DNA of 64,000 bases from Leishmania martiniquensis (lineage: Eukaryota > Euglenozoa > Kinetoplastea > Trypanosomatida > Trypanosomatidae). The notes beneath the pieces were generated by a model. That model ran no database searches. It was not told the DNA's origin and was given only the letters and a program-made list of their open reading frames with translations. The stretch's first letter is position 1; each line of letters starts with the position of its first letter. The stretch covers positions 85,001 through 149,000 of the forward strand of contig NC_090156.1 of assembly GCF_017916325.1 (NCBI RefSeq). The letters are read 5' to 3'. The translations under genes and the position numbers were made by a program. Below are positions 10,224 through 18,275 of the stretch, in pieces.

Positions 10224-13200
10224 ATGCTGAGCAACACAAAGGGTTATCATCGCTTCTCACGCACCCTCGGGTTCCATAGTGATGGCCTCTCCAAGCTCGG
10301 CAAGGTGTGCCATCATTGGCGCGCGACAGGCAAGTGCAAGGCACATAACAGAGAGCAGGAAGTGCGTCGCGAGATTGCTGCTGCCAAGGAGGCGGAGCTG
10401 CTGAAGAAGGCGGCGGCCCTCTACAAGATGCAGATGGAGCTCATTGAAGATATGGCGGGGGCCGACGGGGGCGAGGCAGAGGCCCTGGCGCTGGTGCAGA
10501 GCTCCATGTCACACGGTACCTTCTCTGCGGACCCCGCCAAGCGACAGGAGGTCATTGACAAGCTTATCGAGGAGCTGAAGCAGGAGCCGGCCTACCTCAA
10601 CTGGAGTCTTGACGCCGCAGTGGCAGAGCGACTCGTAGAGCTCAAAGTCAAGCCATGCCCATACACGCACCGTGAGGATTTGAACGCAACGCTGAAGCGG
10701 CACCGCAGCGTGGATGTCGAGGAGGAGACGCAGCTGCATCAAGAGTCCCGGACAGAAGAGGTGCGGCGAGGGTCACCCATCAGCGGCTCCTCGGCGGCAT
10801 CCCCATCATGCGTCGCCGCCATCACAAAAAAAGCGCAGCCGACGAAGGACGCGAACGACGACAGCGAAAGTGAATGGGCTGCCGAAAGGCACCGAATTTT
10901 CAGCACCCTCACGCCACTTCAGCGCTGCGTCGTGTGTTTATTGTGGCAGCGCACCTTTTGTGCGGCGCAAGGGCTGATGATGGACGTGCGGCTGGCCTTG
11001 GAGAAGCAGGTGACGGCACATCACAAGGTTAGCGGTAGGGTGGTGCCGCCGTCCCTTTCGGACAGCGGCGTGGAGGCAGAGTGGTCGCACCATCACCTAC
11101 ACGCCATCAGCGAGCATGAGGTGGAAGCCGCAGACGGCGAGGATGTGTTGGAAGCGTACCTCAGCTCCCCTGCCTTTGAGGAACTGGTGGACCGTGAGTC
11201 GAAGCGAATGGTACCGCGAGTCGCCTTTCGGGCTGAGCTTGGGCTCGTTGATCTAAGTGCGCTACCACAGATTGTGGCGCACCTAAGTACTCACCCAACG
11301 TGCGGCATTTTACTGGCGCGCACGCTGACCTACTTCACTGGCAAGGCGGTTAGGCGCGCTGGCTCTCCGCCTTCCGCATCAGCAGCGGCGGCCTCGAAGC
11401 GGTCGACGCACAAGAGTGACGACGAGCCTGCCCCCGAGAACTTCCACCATCTTCTCTTCCCAAACCGCAAGCCGATCACGGAAAAAGAACTGGACCTCAG
11501 CACCGACGCCCGCGCGGATGAAGTGATCGAGGCAATTGAGTGGGCGCTACAGGTGTATCACCGCGAAGCACAGCTGCAGACCGACGCCCAAAGGGTGGAA
11601 GGGGGGGAGGAGGAGGGGGAGGGGGAGATGTGGCGCGGTAGGCACCCAACGAGCAAGGCGAGCGCCGCCGCGGCGGCTCACGTCACGACTCTGTTCCGAA
11701 ACCAGCGCATCCGCCTACACGGGCTCACGCTGGCACGGTGCCAAATGACATCGGCGGACGGAATTGTGGAGTCTCTGCAGAAGCGACGCTTGGAGCAGCA
11801 CCTGTACGCGCTTGACCTCTCGGATAACCGCCTGTGGTCGCTGCGCTTCCTGCTGGTGCTCCGGGCCCATTATGCTCGCCGTCTGCTGCGCCTCTCTCTC
11901 CGCAACAACCCCATCACACGCAAGCCAGAGTATCAAGAACAGGTGCGCGCTTCACTGCCGCAGCTGACTTCCCTCGATGGCAAGCCGATCCGCCGTCCTC
12001 CGCTACGGCTTCCAAAGCCGTGGCCAACCTCCTGCACGCGCTGGAGCGCTGAAGAGGGGACGCCGGAGCATGAGGAACAGGAGGCGGTGCTCGACTGCGT
12101 GGCGCGCCTGCTGTACATCTGGGAGACACGCCGCGTTCCACACACTGCCAGAGAGCTGGCCGCCTTCCGCGACGCTGGTCGTTCGGCCCCGGAGGAGGAA
12201 GAACTCAACGAGGACAACTTCCCGCACCGTTACCTCCACCCGGCGGCCACCTTCAGTGTCACCATGTCACCAAGCCTTAGCTTCTACGACGCCGCCACCA
12301 TGCGGGACGCGCGCAGCGTGGAGCTCGATGAGGCGTACGGTGGCATGCGGCTGAGCGCCGTGGACGTGCGCGATGCGCGCGTGTTCAACGTCGCGATGAA
12401 GAACAGCTCACGCAATTTGCTGGCCGGTCGGCAGGCGCTGCAGCGCTTCGGCCGCGGCGCTGAAAATTGCTACGTGGCGTATCAATCGACCCTGTACCCA
12501 GAGAGTGCGGATGTGTCACACCACCTCACAGACGCCGTTGTATCGGTGGCGCGGGTAGCGGATGTCGTTAGCGCCGCGGTGTCTGGTGGTAGCAAGGCAG
12601 CAGCGCGGGCGGCAGGCGCGGGGCGCACGAAGAATGCCGCCGGTCCAAGCGGCGGCATCCTGACCAGTGTGCGCTTCGGCTCCCTCGCTCGCCGCAGCCC
12701 TCCGCTGCAGCAGCACATAGTAACGCTTCACGGCATCATGACGTGGCGCCTTCCCAGCATGAAGCGCCAGGAGTGCCTGCGAGCCTCCTACACGCGGGTG
12801 CTGACCTTCACCAAGAAGGTGCTGCCTGTGCAAAATCGTGAGTGGGAGCGCCTGCGCAGCCCTCCGTATGCGCTCATGAACGACCAAGTCTTCCTGTACC
12901 CGGCGCCGACAGCTGGTGCAGGAGTAGCGGCCACTGCGCTGCTGCCTTCGGTCTTCGCAGCGAACACGGTGGCGCGGCTGTCGCGGCTTGTCGTGGAGTT
13001 CGGGCTGGAGTCGTGCCGCGATAGCGTGGCGCTTGTGCGGGACGTCATGGAGCGCTGCACAAGTCCCGCCTCCGAGTACGCTGCCCTACAGGCGCTCGTG
13101 CTTGGTGCGCTGGGCCCTCGCGAGGAGGCTGACGAGGCCGAGGAAGCAGAACAGTTGGCCTGCTCACGGGCAGCCGAGCCACAACTGGCACAGCTTTTCG

Positions 13201-13556
13201 CTAACTACCTTAACTCTGCGCCGCCACCTGCGGCAGTGCAGTCTCGCACGTACGTGATCTTCTCGATGCTAAATGGCGCACTGCACACAACGTCATCGGT
13301 GCAGCGTCAAAGTGGCTTGGCGTCATGCGTGAAGAACTCAGGAGCATCTGCGGCGATGGCAGTCTCTCTCGTCCAGAAAGAGGCAGTGGAGAAGGCGGTG
13401 GATGTGCATGCGTGGGCCTCCGGCGCGCACATAGTATCCCTGTCGCTCCTCCACCAGGTGACGGCCATAACGAACGCATGCTGTACGCTGTCCCTCTACA
13501 AATGGAACGGTGGGGAACGAGTGAAACAGGGGGGAGAGCGGAAGAGGAGGCGCTGA
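10224..13556 (+). CDS. MEX67: mRNA export receptor MEX67 (NXF1/TAP family)
   Basis: 1110 residues. The N-terminus carries a CCCH-like half motif, C29-x8-C38-x2-H41 (VCHHWRATGKCKAH), in place of the RNA-binding domain of animal NXF1. Kinetoplastid MEX67 is known for an N-terminal CCCH-type finger. A short leucine-rich repeat block (about 495-590: LYALDLSDNRLWSLRFL, LLRLSLRNNPIT, LTSLDGKP) leads into an NTF2-like domain (about 620-960, starting VLDCVARLLYIWETRR). This LRR-to-NTF2 order is diagnostic. MEX67 with MTR2 carries mRNA, and in trypanosomes also ribosomal cargo, through nuclear pores. An Ala/Ser-rich insert sits in the NTF2 part. The basic C-terminus shows no clear UBA domain. The start is supported by an acceptor 28 bases upstream. 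Confidence 0.85.
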   Translation: MLSNTKGYHRFSRTLGFHSDGLSKLGKVCHHWRATGKCKAHNREQEVRREIAAAKEAELLKKAAALYKMQMELIEDMAGADGGEAEALALVQSSMSHGTFSADPAKRQEVIDKLIEELKQEPAYLNWSLDAAVAERLVELKVKPCPYTHREDLNATLKRHRSVDVEEETQLHQESRTEEVRRGSPISGSSAASPSCVAAITKKAQPTKDANDDSESEWAAERHRIFSTLTPLQRCVVCLLWQRTFCAAQGLMMDVRLALEKQVTAHHKVSGRVVPPSLSDSGVEAEWSHHHLHAISEHEVEAADGEDVLEAYLSSPAFEELVDRESKRMVPRVAFRAELGLVDLSALPQIVAHLSTHPTCGILLARTLTYFTGKAVRRAGSPPSASAAAASKRSTHKSDDEPAPENFHHLLFPNRKPITEKELDLSTDARADEVIEAIEWALQVYHREAQLQTDAQRVEGGEEEGEGEMWRGRHPTSKASAAAAAHVTTLFRNQRIRLHGLTLARCQMTSADGIVESLQKRRLEQHLYALDLSDNRLWSLRFLLVLRAHYARRLLRLSLRNNPITRKPEYQEQVRASLPQLTSLDGKPIRRPPLRLPKPWPTSCTRWSAEEGTPEHEEQEAVLDCVARLLYIWETRRVPHTARELAAFRDAGRSAPEEEELNEDNFPHRYLHPAATFSVTMSPSLSFYDAATMRDARSVELDEAYGGMRLSAVDVRDARVFNVAMKNSSRNLLAGRQALQRFGRGAENCYVAYQSTLYPESADVSHHLTDAVVSVARVADVVSAAVSGGSKAAARAAGAGRTKNAAGPSGGILTSVRFGSLARRSPPLQQHIVTLHGIMTWRLPSMKRQECLRASYTRVLTFTKKVLPVQNREWERLRSPPYALMNDQVFLYPAPTAGAGVAATALLPSVFAANTVARLSRLVVEFGLESCRDSVALVRDVMERCTSPASEYAALQALVLGALGPREEADEAEEAEQLACSRAAEPQLAQLFANYLNSAPPPAAVQSRTYVIFSMLNGALHTTSSVQRQSGLASCVKNSGASAAMAVSLVQKEAVEKAVDVHAWASGAHIVSLSLLHQVTAITNACCTLSLYKWNGGERVKQGGERKRRR

Positions 13557-14134
13557 GGCCGCTAACACAACTGCCCCCCACCCTACCCAACCCCGGCTGC
13601 TGCAGGCGATGCTGCTGACTCGTTCACACCAATGGTCCCCTCTTTGGCGCCCGCCGGTGCCCGTGCACCGGCCTCTTTGCTGCCGCAGTGCATTAGGTGC
13701 TGGCGCGTGTGTGCGTCCTTTCCTCTCGTTACACGTAAGCGACGTAAGGCATGGGGTGTGTCTCACCTCCTGCAGTAAAGAGCGGCAATGAAGGTAAAAC
13801 GAACAGCGGAGGGACGCACAAGACGCTCACCGCTTCTGCCACCCTCCGGCGCACGAAGCTGAGGTGAGCACATGTGTGTCTGCGCACAGCGGGAGAGACA
13901 ACAGTGGAAGAGGACCCGAGTCGCAAGAGGCTGAGGCGCGTAAACCACCCGCCTCTCCTCTTCTCACGCCTGTACCCTCACCCACTTCATCTCGCATGTA
14001 CTTTCGAGTCCAACCCCTCCTCCCCTTCCCCTTACCCGTCAAACACACGTGCGCGCACATGCAAAGAGAGAGAGGAGCCAAGAGCGAAAAAAAAAACGGC
14101 GAGCCATACGCTAGCCGGCAAAAAAAGCTGAGTG
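13557..14134 (+). other. Intergenic region with hairpin
   Basis: No gene seen. It contains a perfect inverted repeat at 13653-13672, a pyrimidine-rich stretch at about 13960-14045, the AG at 14065-14066 and an A10-type run near 14087-14096. The frame open from 13864 is a shadow of the next gene in another phase. Confidence 0.6.
13653..13672. repeat. Perfect 8-bp inverted repeat (hairpin)
   Basis: Eight bases GCCGGTGC, a 4-base spacer and the exact reverse complement GCACCGGC, about 100 bases after the MEX67 stop. In RNA it would form a stable GC stem-loop in the 3' UTR or intergenic transcript. Function is unknown. Confidence 0.6.
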
Positions 14135-14854
14135 ATGTGGCGCCCCACTTCGACGTGCCTGGGCAACTCCATGGCGCTCTTCACCTCCCCACGAGCCTAC
14201 TGGGCCGCGAATATGCAGCGCCGCTGCAAAACCTCGTCATCGGCCACCGGACTCCGCTCGCACGGAAACTTCCGCGCAGGCACGGTCGAGTCCACACCGT
14301 TTCAGGTGAAGCCCAGCACCCATGCCCCTGTGTGGCAGCCCAGCGACAAGTACATGAAGTACAAGCCAGTCCGCTGGCTGTCGAGCAACCTGCTCCCCCT
14401 TGCGACGTATCAGCTGACGCTGGAGGTAGGCTTTACAATTATCTTTGGCATCCTGCTTTATGCAGAGAAAATCACAGCTCAAGGCGTGTCCGACTGGCTT
14501 GCAGCGTACCACTACCCCTTCGTCAACTGGATCGATGTCGAGGGTGGTGTGTACACACAGCCGGTACGGGTGGGGCCTTTCACGTTGAATGCGCAGAAGA
14601 TGACAGCGCTGCACACAGGCCACAACATCGCCAACGGTCTTCTACCGCTGCAGGTGCTGCTGCTCGCAACTACGTTTGCGCCGGCGCAGTACGTGTACCG
14701 ACTCGTGCGACACAGAGCGCCGAGCACAGCGGCTGCGGCAACGACAGTGCCACCTCCCCCCTCATCAACAGGGGTGCGGCGCGCGTCCTACGCACGTGCC
14801 ACAGGCGCAAAGAAGCCTCATCGACGGCGCATTTGTGACCAGTTCAGCCCCTAA
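14135..14854 (+). CDS. FAM210/DUF1279-like mitochondrial membrane protein
   Basis: 239 residues. The N-terminus is basic with Ser/Arg/Ala and few acids (mitochondrial presequence-like). There are two hydrophobic helices, about 89-111 (LATYQLTLEVGFTIIFGILLY) and 162-186 (HNIANGLLPLQVLLLATTFAP), with a polar loop between them. The second helix, with its HKxxxPLR-like HNIANGLLPLQ entry and TxAP end, resembles the DUF1279 core of FAM210A/B, proteins of the mitochondrial inner membrane. The C-terminus is Ala/Pro/Arg-rich. The assignment is by eye; a kinetoplastid-specific two-TM protein is the alternative. An ATG at 14135 is used; the codon immediately before it is GTG and is not a start here. Confidence 0.5.
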   Translation: MWRPTSTCLGNSMALFTSPRAYWAANMQRRCKTSSSATGLRSHGNFRAGTVESTPFQVKPSTHAPVWQPSDKYMKYKPVRWLSSNLLPLATYQLTLEVGFTIIFGILLYAEKITAQGVSDWLAAYHYPFVNWIDVEGGVYTQPVRVGPFTLNAQKMTALHTGHNIANGLLPLQVLLLATTFAPAQYVYRLVRHRAPSTAAAATTVPPPPSSTGVRRASYARATGAKKPHRRRICDQFSP

Positions 14855-15275
14855 TGATGACGGCGTTGCTGTCAGGGGTGTGAACGGAGAGTCGCGGTGG
14901 AAATGCGGAAGAAGCGGATGAGGTGTTGCGCATCAATACCCACCCAACGGCACGCTCATAAGCTCGCACTCGTGTGTTCGACAAAGAAGCGAAAGAGACG
15001 CGTGCACGACATGGCGGTATGCCGACCGTGAGTGAGGCGGTGGTGGTATATCGCACGCCGTCCGTCCACCACCACCTCCTCCTCCTCCCATGAACGTTGC
15101 TCGCACTGATATTTTCCTCTCTCTCTTTCACGCACACACACACACATACATACACATCCTCTTCATCTGGTGTGGCAGCGCGGTGCTATCTCCCCACTGC
15201 AGACTTCTTAGCGCCTCCCAGAGACGTTTGTGCTGGCAAGCAAGTGTACCGCTACAAGCTCATTCACGAAGAAAA
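14855..15275 (+). other. Intergenic region with CA repeat and acceptor sites
   Basis: A pyrimidine tract (about 15113-15129) merges into a (CA)n run (15131-15147). AGs at 15177-15178 and 15201-15202 are candidate trans-splice acceptors for the following gene. No gene seen. Confidence 0.6.
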
Positions 15276-16328
15276 ATGGACCCGACCACACTCCCCACCT
15301 GCCCCCGAAGAGAACCACGTCAGAGGCTCCGTTGCTGCGGGGCCGCTGTCGTTGCCGCACCTCCCATGATCATGGCCTCTGTGGCGCTCGTGCTTTGTAT
15401 CCTGGCGAAGCCAACAGCCGCAGCGATGTTGTCGCCTAACGGCGCCGTAGCCCGTGGCCCATCCGTTGTCCCCCATCTCGGCGACATTGTGCCGCTCACA
15501 ATATACGTGCGGATGAAGCGGCAGATCGAGAACGCCTTCATCTCCGTCTTCGATCAGCAGCTGGCGGTAGACGCGGTGGTGAACGAGGGCGTCCAGGAAC
15601 CTGATGTGGCCGCCGCAGCTGTGAAAGAGCTGGGGCTGAAGGACCTCTACGTGCCCTCGCTAGGCGCCTTCAGGGGCACACATGAAAGCCAACTGGTGCG
15701 CGTTCTGCCGCCGTCGTCCAGCCCACGCTTCGGCATCAGCAAAGTCGTCACCATCGTAGCTAACGGCACCCTGCGTGCCGCAGGTCGAAGTCTGGAGGAG
15801 GACAAGACGCTGCAGCAGAGCGGCCTCGCCTTCCGCTTCAGCGTTGGCAAAGAGTGGCAGAAGGAATCGACGTGGCTGCCGTTGGCCGCCCGGCAGAAGT
15901 ACATAAGTCAGCTCTCCGCGCTTCTCACTGAGCGATGGGCGGACATGAACGCCGCGCAGGCTGCCGACGCCGCTGCGGAGCGTAAGCGCGACGAGGAGGC
16001 TGCCGACGACATGGGCAACACGGCCGCGGCTCTGACAGTGCAGTACCTCTCCCGCATCACATTCCTCTTTGGCTATCGAAAGGGCGACCTGCAGAAGATG
16101 ACGTCCTTTTCTGTGAAGGCGTATTACTCGCCGGAGGTGAAGCCGGGGGTCGAGCTGCAGTTCCTCTGGAGCGAGCACCGTCCCTACAACCCAAATCGCG
16201 CCGTAACGCTGTGCAGTATCGTGGCGGTGTTGGCGTCGATGATCACCGTACTGGCGGTTCTCCACCCCTCTAGTCGGAGTGCGCTGTTGTTCAGTCAGCG
16301 CATCGTCAGTGTGCGGGCCCACGACTGA
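15276..16328 (+). CDS. Hypothetical membrane protein with signal sequence and C-terminal anchor
   Basis: 350 residues from the ATG at 15276. A second ATG at 15366 would start right at a hydrophobic signal or anchor segment (MIMASVALVLCILAKPTAAA). The middle is soluble and mixed alpha/beta, with a charged Ala/Glu/Arg stretch (AAERKRDEEAADD) around residue 240. A second hydrophobic helix (AVTLCSIVAVLASMITVLAVL) lies near residues 309-329, with a short basic tail. This suggests a type I secretory-pathway membrane protein with the bulk in the lumen, or a two-TM protein. I do not recognise the family. The open frame upstream of 15276 runs through CA repeats and splice sites and is treated as untranslated. 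Confidence 0.7.
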   Translation: MDPTTLPTCPRREPRQRLRCCGAAVVAAPPMIMASVALVLCILAKPTAAAMLSPNGAVARGPSVVPHLGDIVPLTIYVRMKRQIENAFISVFDQQLAVDAVVNEGVQEPDVAAAAVKELGLKDLYVPSLGAFRGTHESQLVRVLPPSSSPRFGISKVVTIVANGTLRAAGRSLEEDKTLQQSGLAFRFSVGKEWQKESTWLPLAARQKYISQLSALLTERWADMNAAQAADAAAERKRDEEAADDMGNTAAALTVQYLSRITFLFGYRKGDLQKMTSFSVKAYYSPEVKPGVELQFLWSEHRPYNPNRAVTLCSIVAVLASMITVLAVLHPSSRSALLFSQRIVSVRAHD

Positions 16329-17195
16329 GATGCGGCTCCGTTTGCTCACTGTGTGAACATGCGTACTACCAGCCGCCTGCGCGGCCAACAGAGAGAGTGA
16401 GAGAGGGACAGAGGAAAGAAGAAAGGCGACGGCATCCTCGAGCTCCGTCGTACAGGGCTCCCTCCCTCTCCGTGTGTCCTTGTCTAGTAAACCTGTGTCA
16501 TTCAGCAAGGCGGCACCGTCTGCCAACCCCTGCGCCCATTTCTCTGCCCCCGCCCACGTTGCACATTGCCGCTGCGCACGCCTCTGCCTGCTCATGTACG
16601 CGACTCGCCTCCGCCCTGAACCTCTCCTGTCTCCCTCGGTGAAGTGGAAAGGTGGCCGTGTAGGCAACTGTAAGCGTAGTAATGGAAAAGGGGGGCACTC
16701 GCGCTCGCTTTGTCCGCACGGCACATCGCTCTGGCGAGCTCACCATCACGCACACCCGCATTCGCATGCTTAAACAAATCGGTATCCGGCCGACCGCCAC
16801 AACCGCCTCCCGCGGCGGCTACGACCAACTCACTTCTCCGCGCGATCTTCGTGCTCTGTTTAGGGGGGGCGCATTAGAGTGCGCATGCGTATGAGTACAT
16901 GCGTGAGGGGGGGAGCAGCGATGCATACTCCTCACCTCCACGGATCACCTCCACTTCATACCCCTTTCCTCTGCCCTCCGCTTCACACCCCTTTCACCAA
17001 CTCCCCGGAAGCGCCGCAGAAGTTATTGAGCTGTCATTGTATGCGTACATGAGCTGACGGGCTGTCGGTGGAATAGTCACGTTGTAAAGAGGTAAATATT
17101 AGTCAAGCCAGCCACGCGGGCGTGCTTTTATCCGCGCAGGTATCCGGCATTCATCGCACGCGAACGCTGCCAGCAGTGGGCACAGGCGCCCAGAC
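16329..17195 (+). other. Intergenic region
   Basis: No gene supported in 0.87 kb. There are purine-rich sequences just after the stop (16390-16435), C/T-rich stretches near 16940-17000, and a pyrimidine tract ending in AG at 17138-17139 that could accept the spliced leader for the U1C gene. Confidence 0.55.
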
Positions 17196-17948
17196 ATGGA
17201 CTCGGCTCCCGTAGCGGCTCCGAGCGCAGCTGCTAGTACCGACCAACACTCTCACCTCAACGGCAGCGGCAATGGCGCGCTCTCTGCCGGCCAGCTGTCC
17301 GAAGCGGAGATAAAGCGAATTCGCCAGCGCCGTCGCCTCGCCTCCAAGACACCAGAGCAGCGCCGCAAGCTGCTGCAGTATCAGCGCCGGCATAACGAAA
17401 AGGACGAGAGACTTTACTACTGCGACTACTGCGACCTGTTCGTCTCCTCGCGGCATAGGGCGTGGATGACGCACGTGCGCAGTGCGCGGCACATGGACGC
17501 CTTCCAGTCCTACTACGATCTGGTCGCTCATGCTGAGAGCGTGTGGATGACGGAGATCAACCGTGAGGTGGAACTAGCGCGCAGTCGTGAGGTGCATCGA
17601 CTGCAGCAGAGGTCCGCTGGTATGGGGGCTGCGACGCCACTGGCAGCGCAGTGCATCGCGCCCGGCATCGTTGTCGGAGGCGCGCCCGCAATTGCGCCAG
17701 GGCGGCTTCCTCCACCGCCGCCACTTCCACACACTCCGCATGGTGAAGCGCAGGTGTCCCGACCAGTAACCATTCGGGTCGGCTCCCAGACAATCCTCCC
17801 GCCTGCAGCACCCGCAGCGTCCTCTGCGGCTGTTGCAACGCCATCGACAGATGCGGAGAGACGCAGGAAGAGCGCGAACGAGCCACCAGCGGTCCATGCC
17901 ATGAATTCAGAAACGCCGCACCAACATGGCGACGCTCCGCGGTGCTGA
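17196..17948 (+). CDS. U1 snRNP protein C (U1C)
   Basis: 250 residues. A U1C-type C2H2 zinc finger at about 73-110 reads YYCDYCDLFV...HVRSARHMDAFQSYYDLV, with ligands C76, C79, H93 and H99. The YCDYCD start and the trailing YY after the second His are typical of U1C rather than generic C2H2 fingers. U1C stabilises U1 snRNP contact with the 5' splice site. In trypanosomatids U1 serves the very few cis-spliced introns. The C-terminal half is Pro/Ala-rich (PPPPLPHTP). About 70 residues precede the finger, which sits at the very N-terminus in most eukaryotes. An in-frame ATG upstream is absent, so the extension is likely real. Confidence 0.85.
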   Translation: MDSAPVAAPSAAASTDQHSHLNGSGNGALSAGQLSEAEIKRIRQRRRLASKTPEQRRKLLQYQRRHNEKDERLYYCDYCDLFVSSRHRAWMTHVRSARHMDAFQSYYDLVAHAESVWMTEINREVELARSREVHRLQQRSAGMGAATPLAAQCIAPGIVVGGAPAIAPGRLPPPPPLPHTPHGEAQVSRPVTIRVGSQTILPPAAPAASSAAVATPSTDAERRRKSANEPPAVHAMNSETPHQHGDAPRC

Positions 17949-18275
17949 GACGCCCTCGCGGAATCGATGCGATCATGTCCTGCCCTGCCCCCCCTCTCCT
18001 TCCCCTTCCCTGCACCGCCCGTGTCGCACTTCTCTTTCGCTCCCCGCCTCCCCTTCCACACTTCCCTCACACGGCGGAGAAGTTGCGCTCCGTAAGCGAA
18101 GCACCTGCACCCATCGCCGCGGCCGTGTACAACCCCTAAGAGCAAGGGCGCGCGCGGAGCGGAAGCGTCCTACTGCTTCTGTGTGTGCGGTGGTGGTGGT
18201 GGTGCACTGCTGCCGTTTGCTGCCGAAGGCTGAAAGCACCACGGCTGCAGCCTCTTCGGAGGCCGCCCCCGTGCG
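17949..18275 (+). other. Intergenic region with strong pyrimidine tract
   Basis: A very long C/T tract (about 17980-18070) has its first AG at 18078-18079, a strong spliced-leader acceptor candidate. A (TGG)n stretch follows at about 18188-18204. No gene seen. Confidence 0.65.

Noticed and set aside
13864..14838. 324-codon plus-strand frame overlapping the FAM210-like gene
   Set aside because: Different phase from the membrane protein; composition (His/Arg/Ala) is typical of a shifted frame and it starts upstream of the acceptor region.
15660..16724. 354-codon minus-strand frame
   Set aside because: Overlaps the membrane-protein gene in antisense; Arg/His/Leu-rich shadow.
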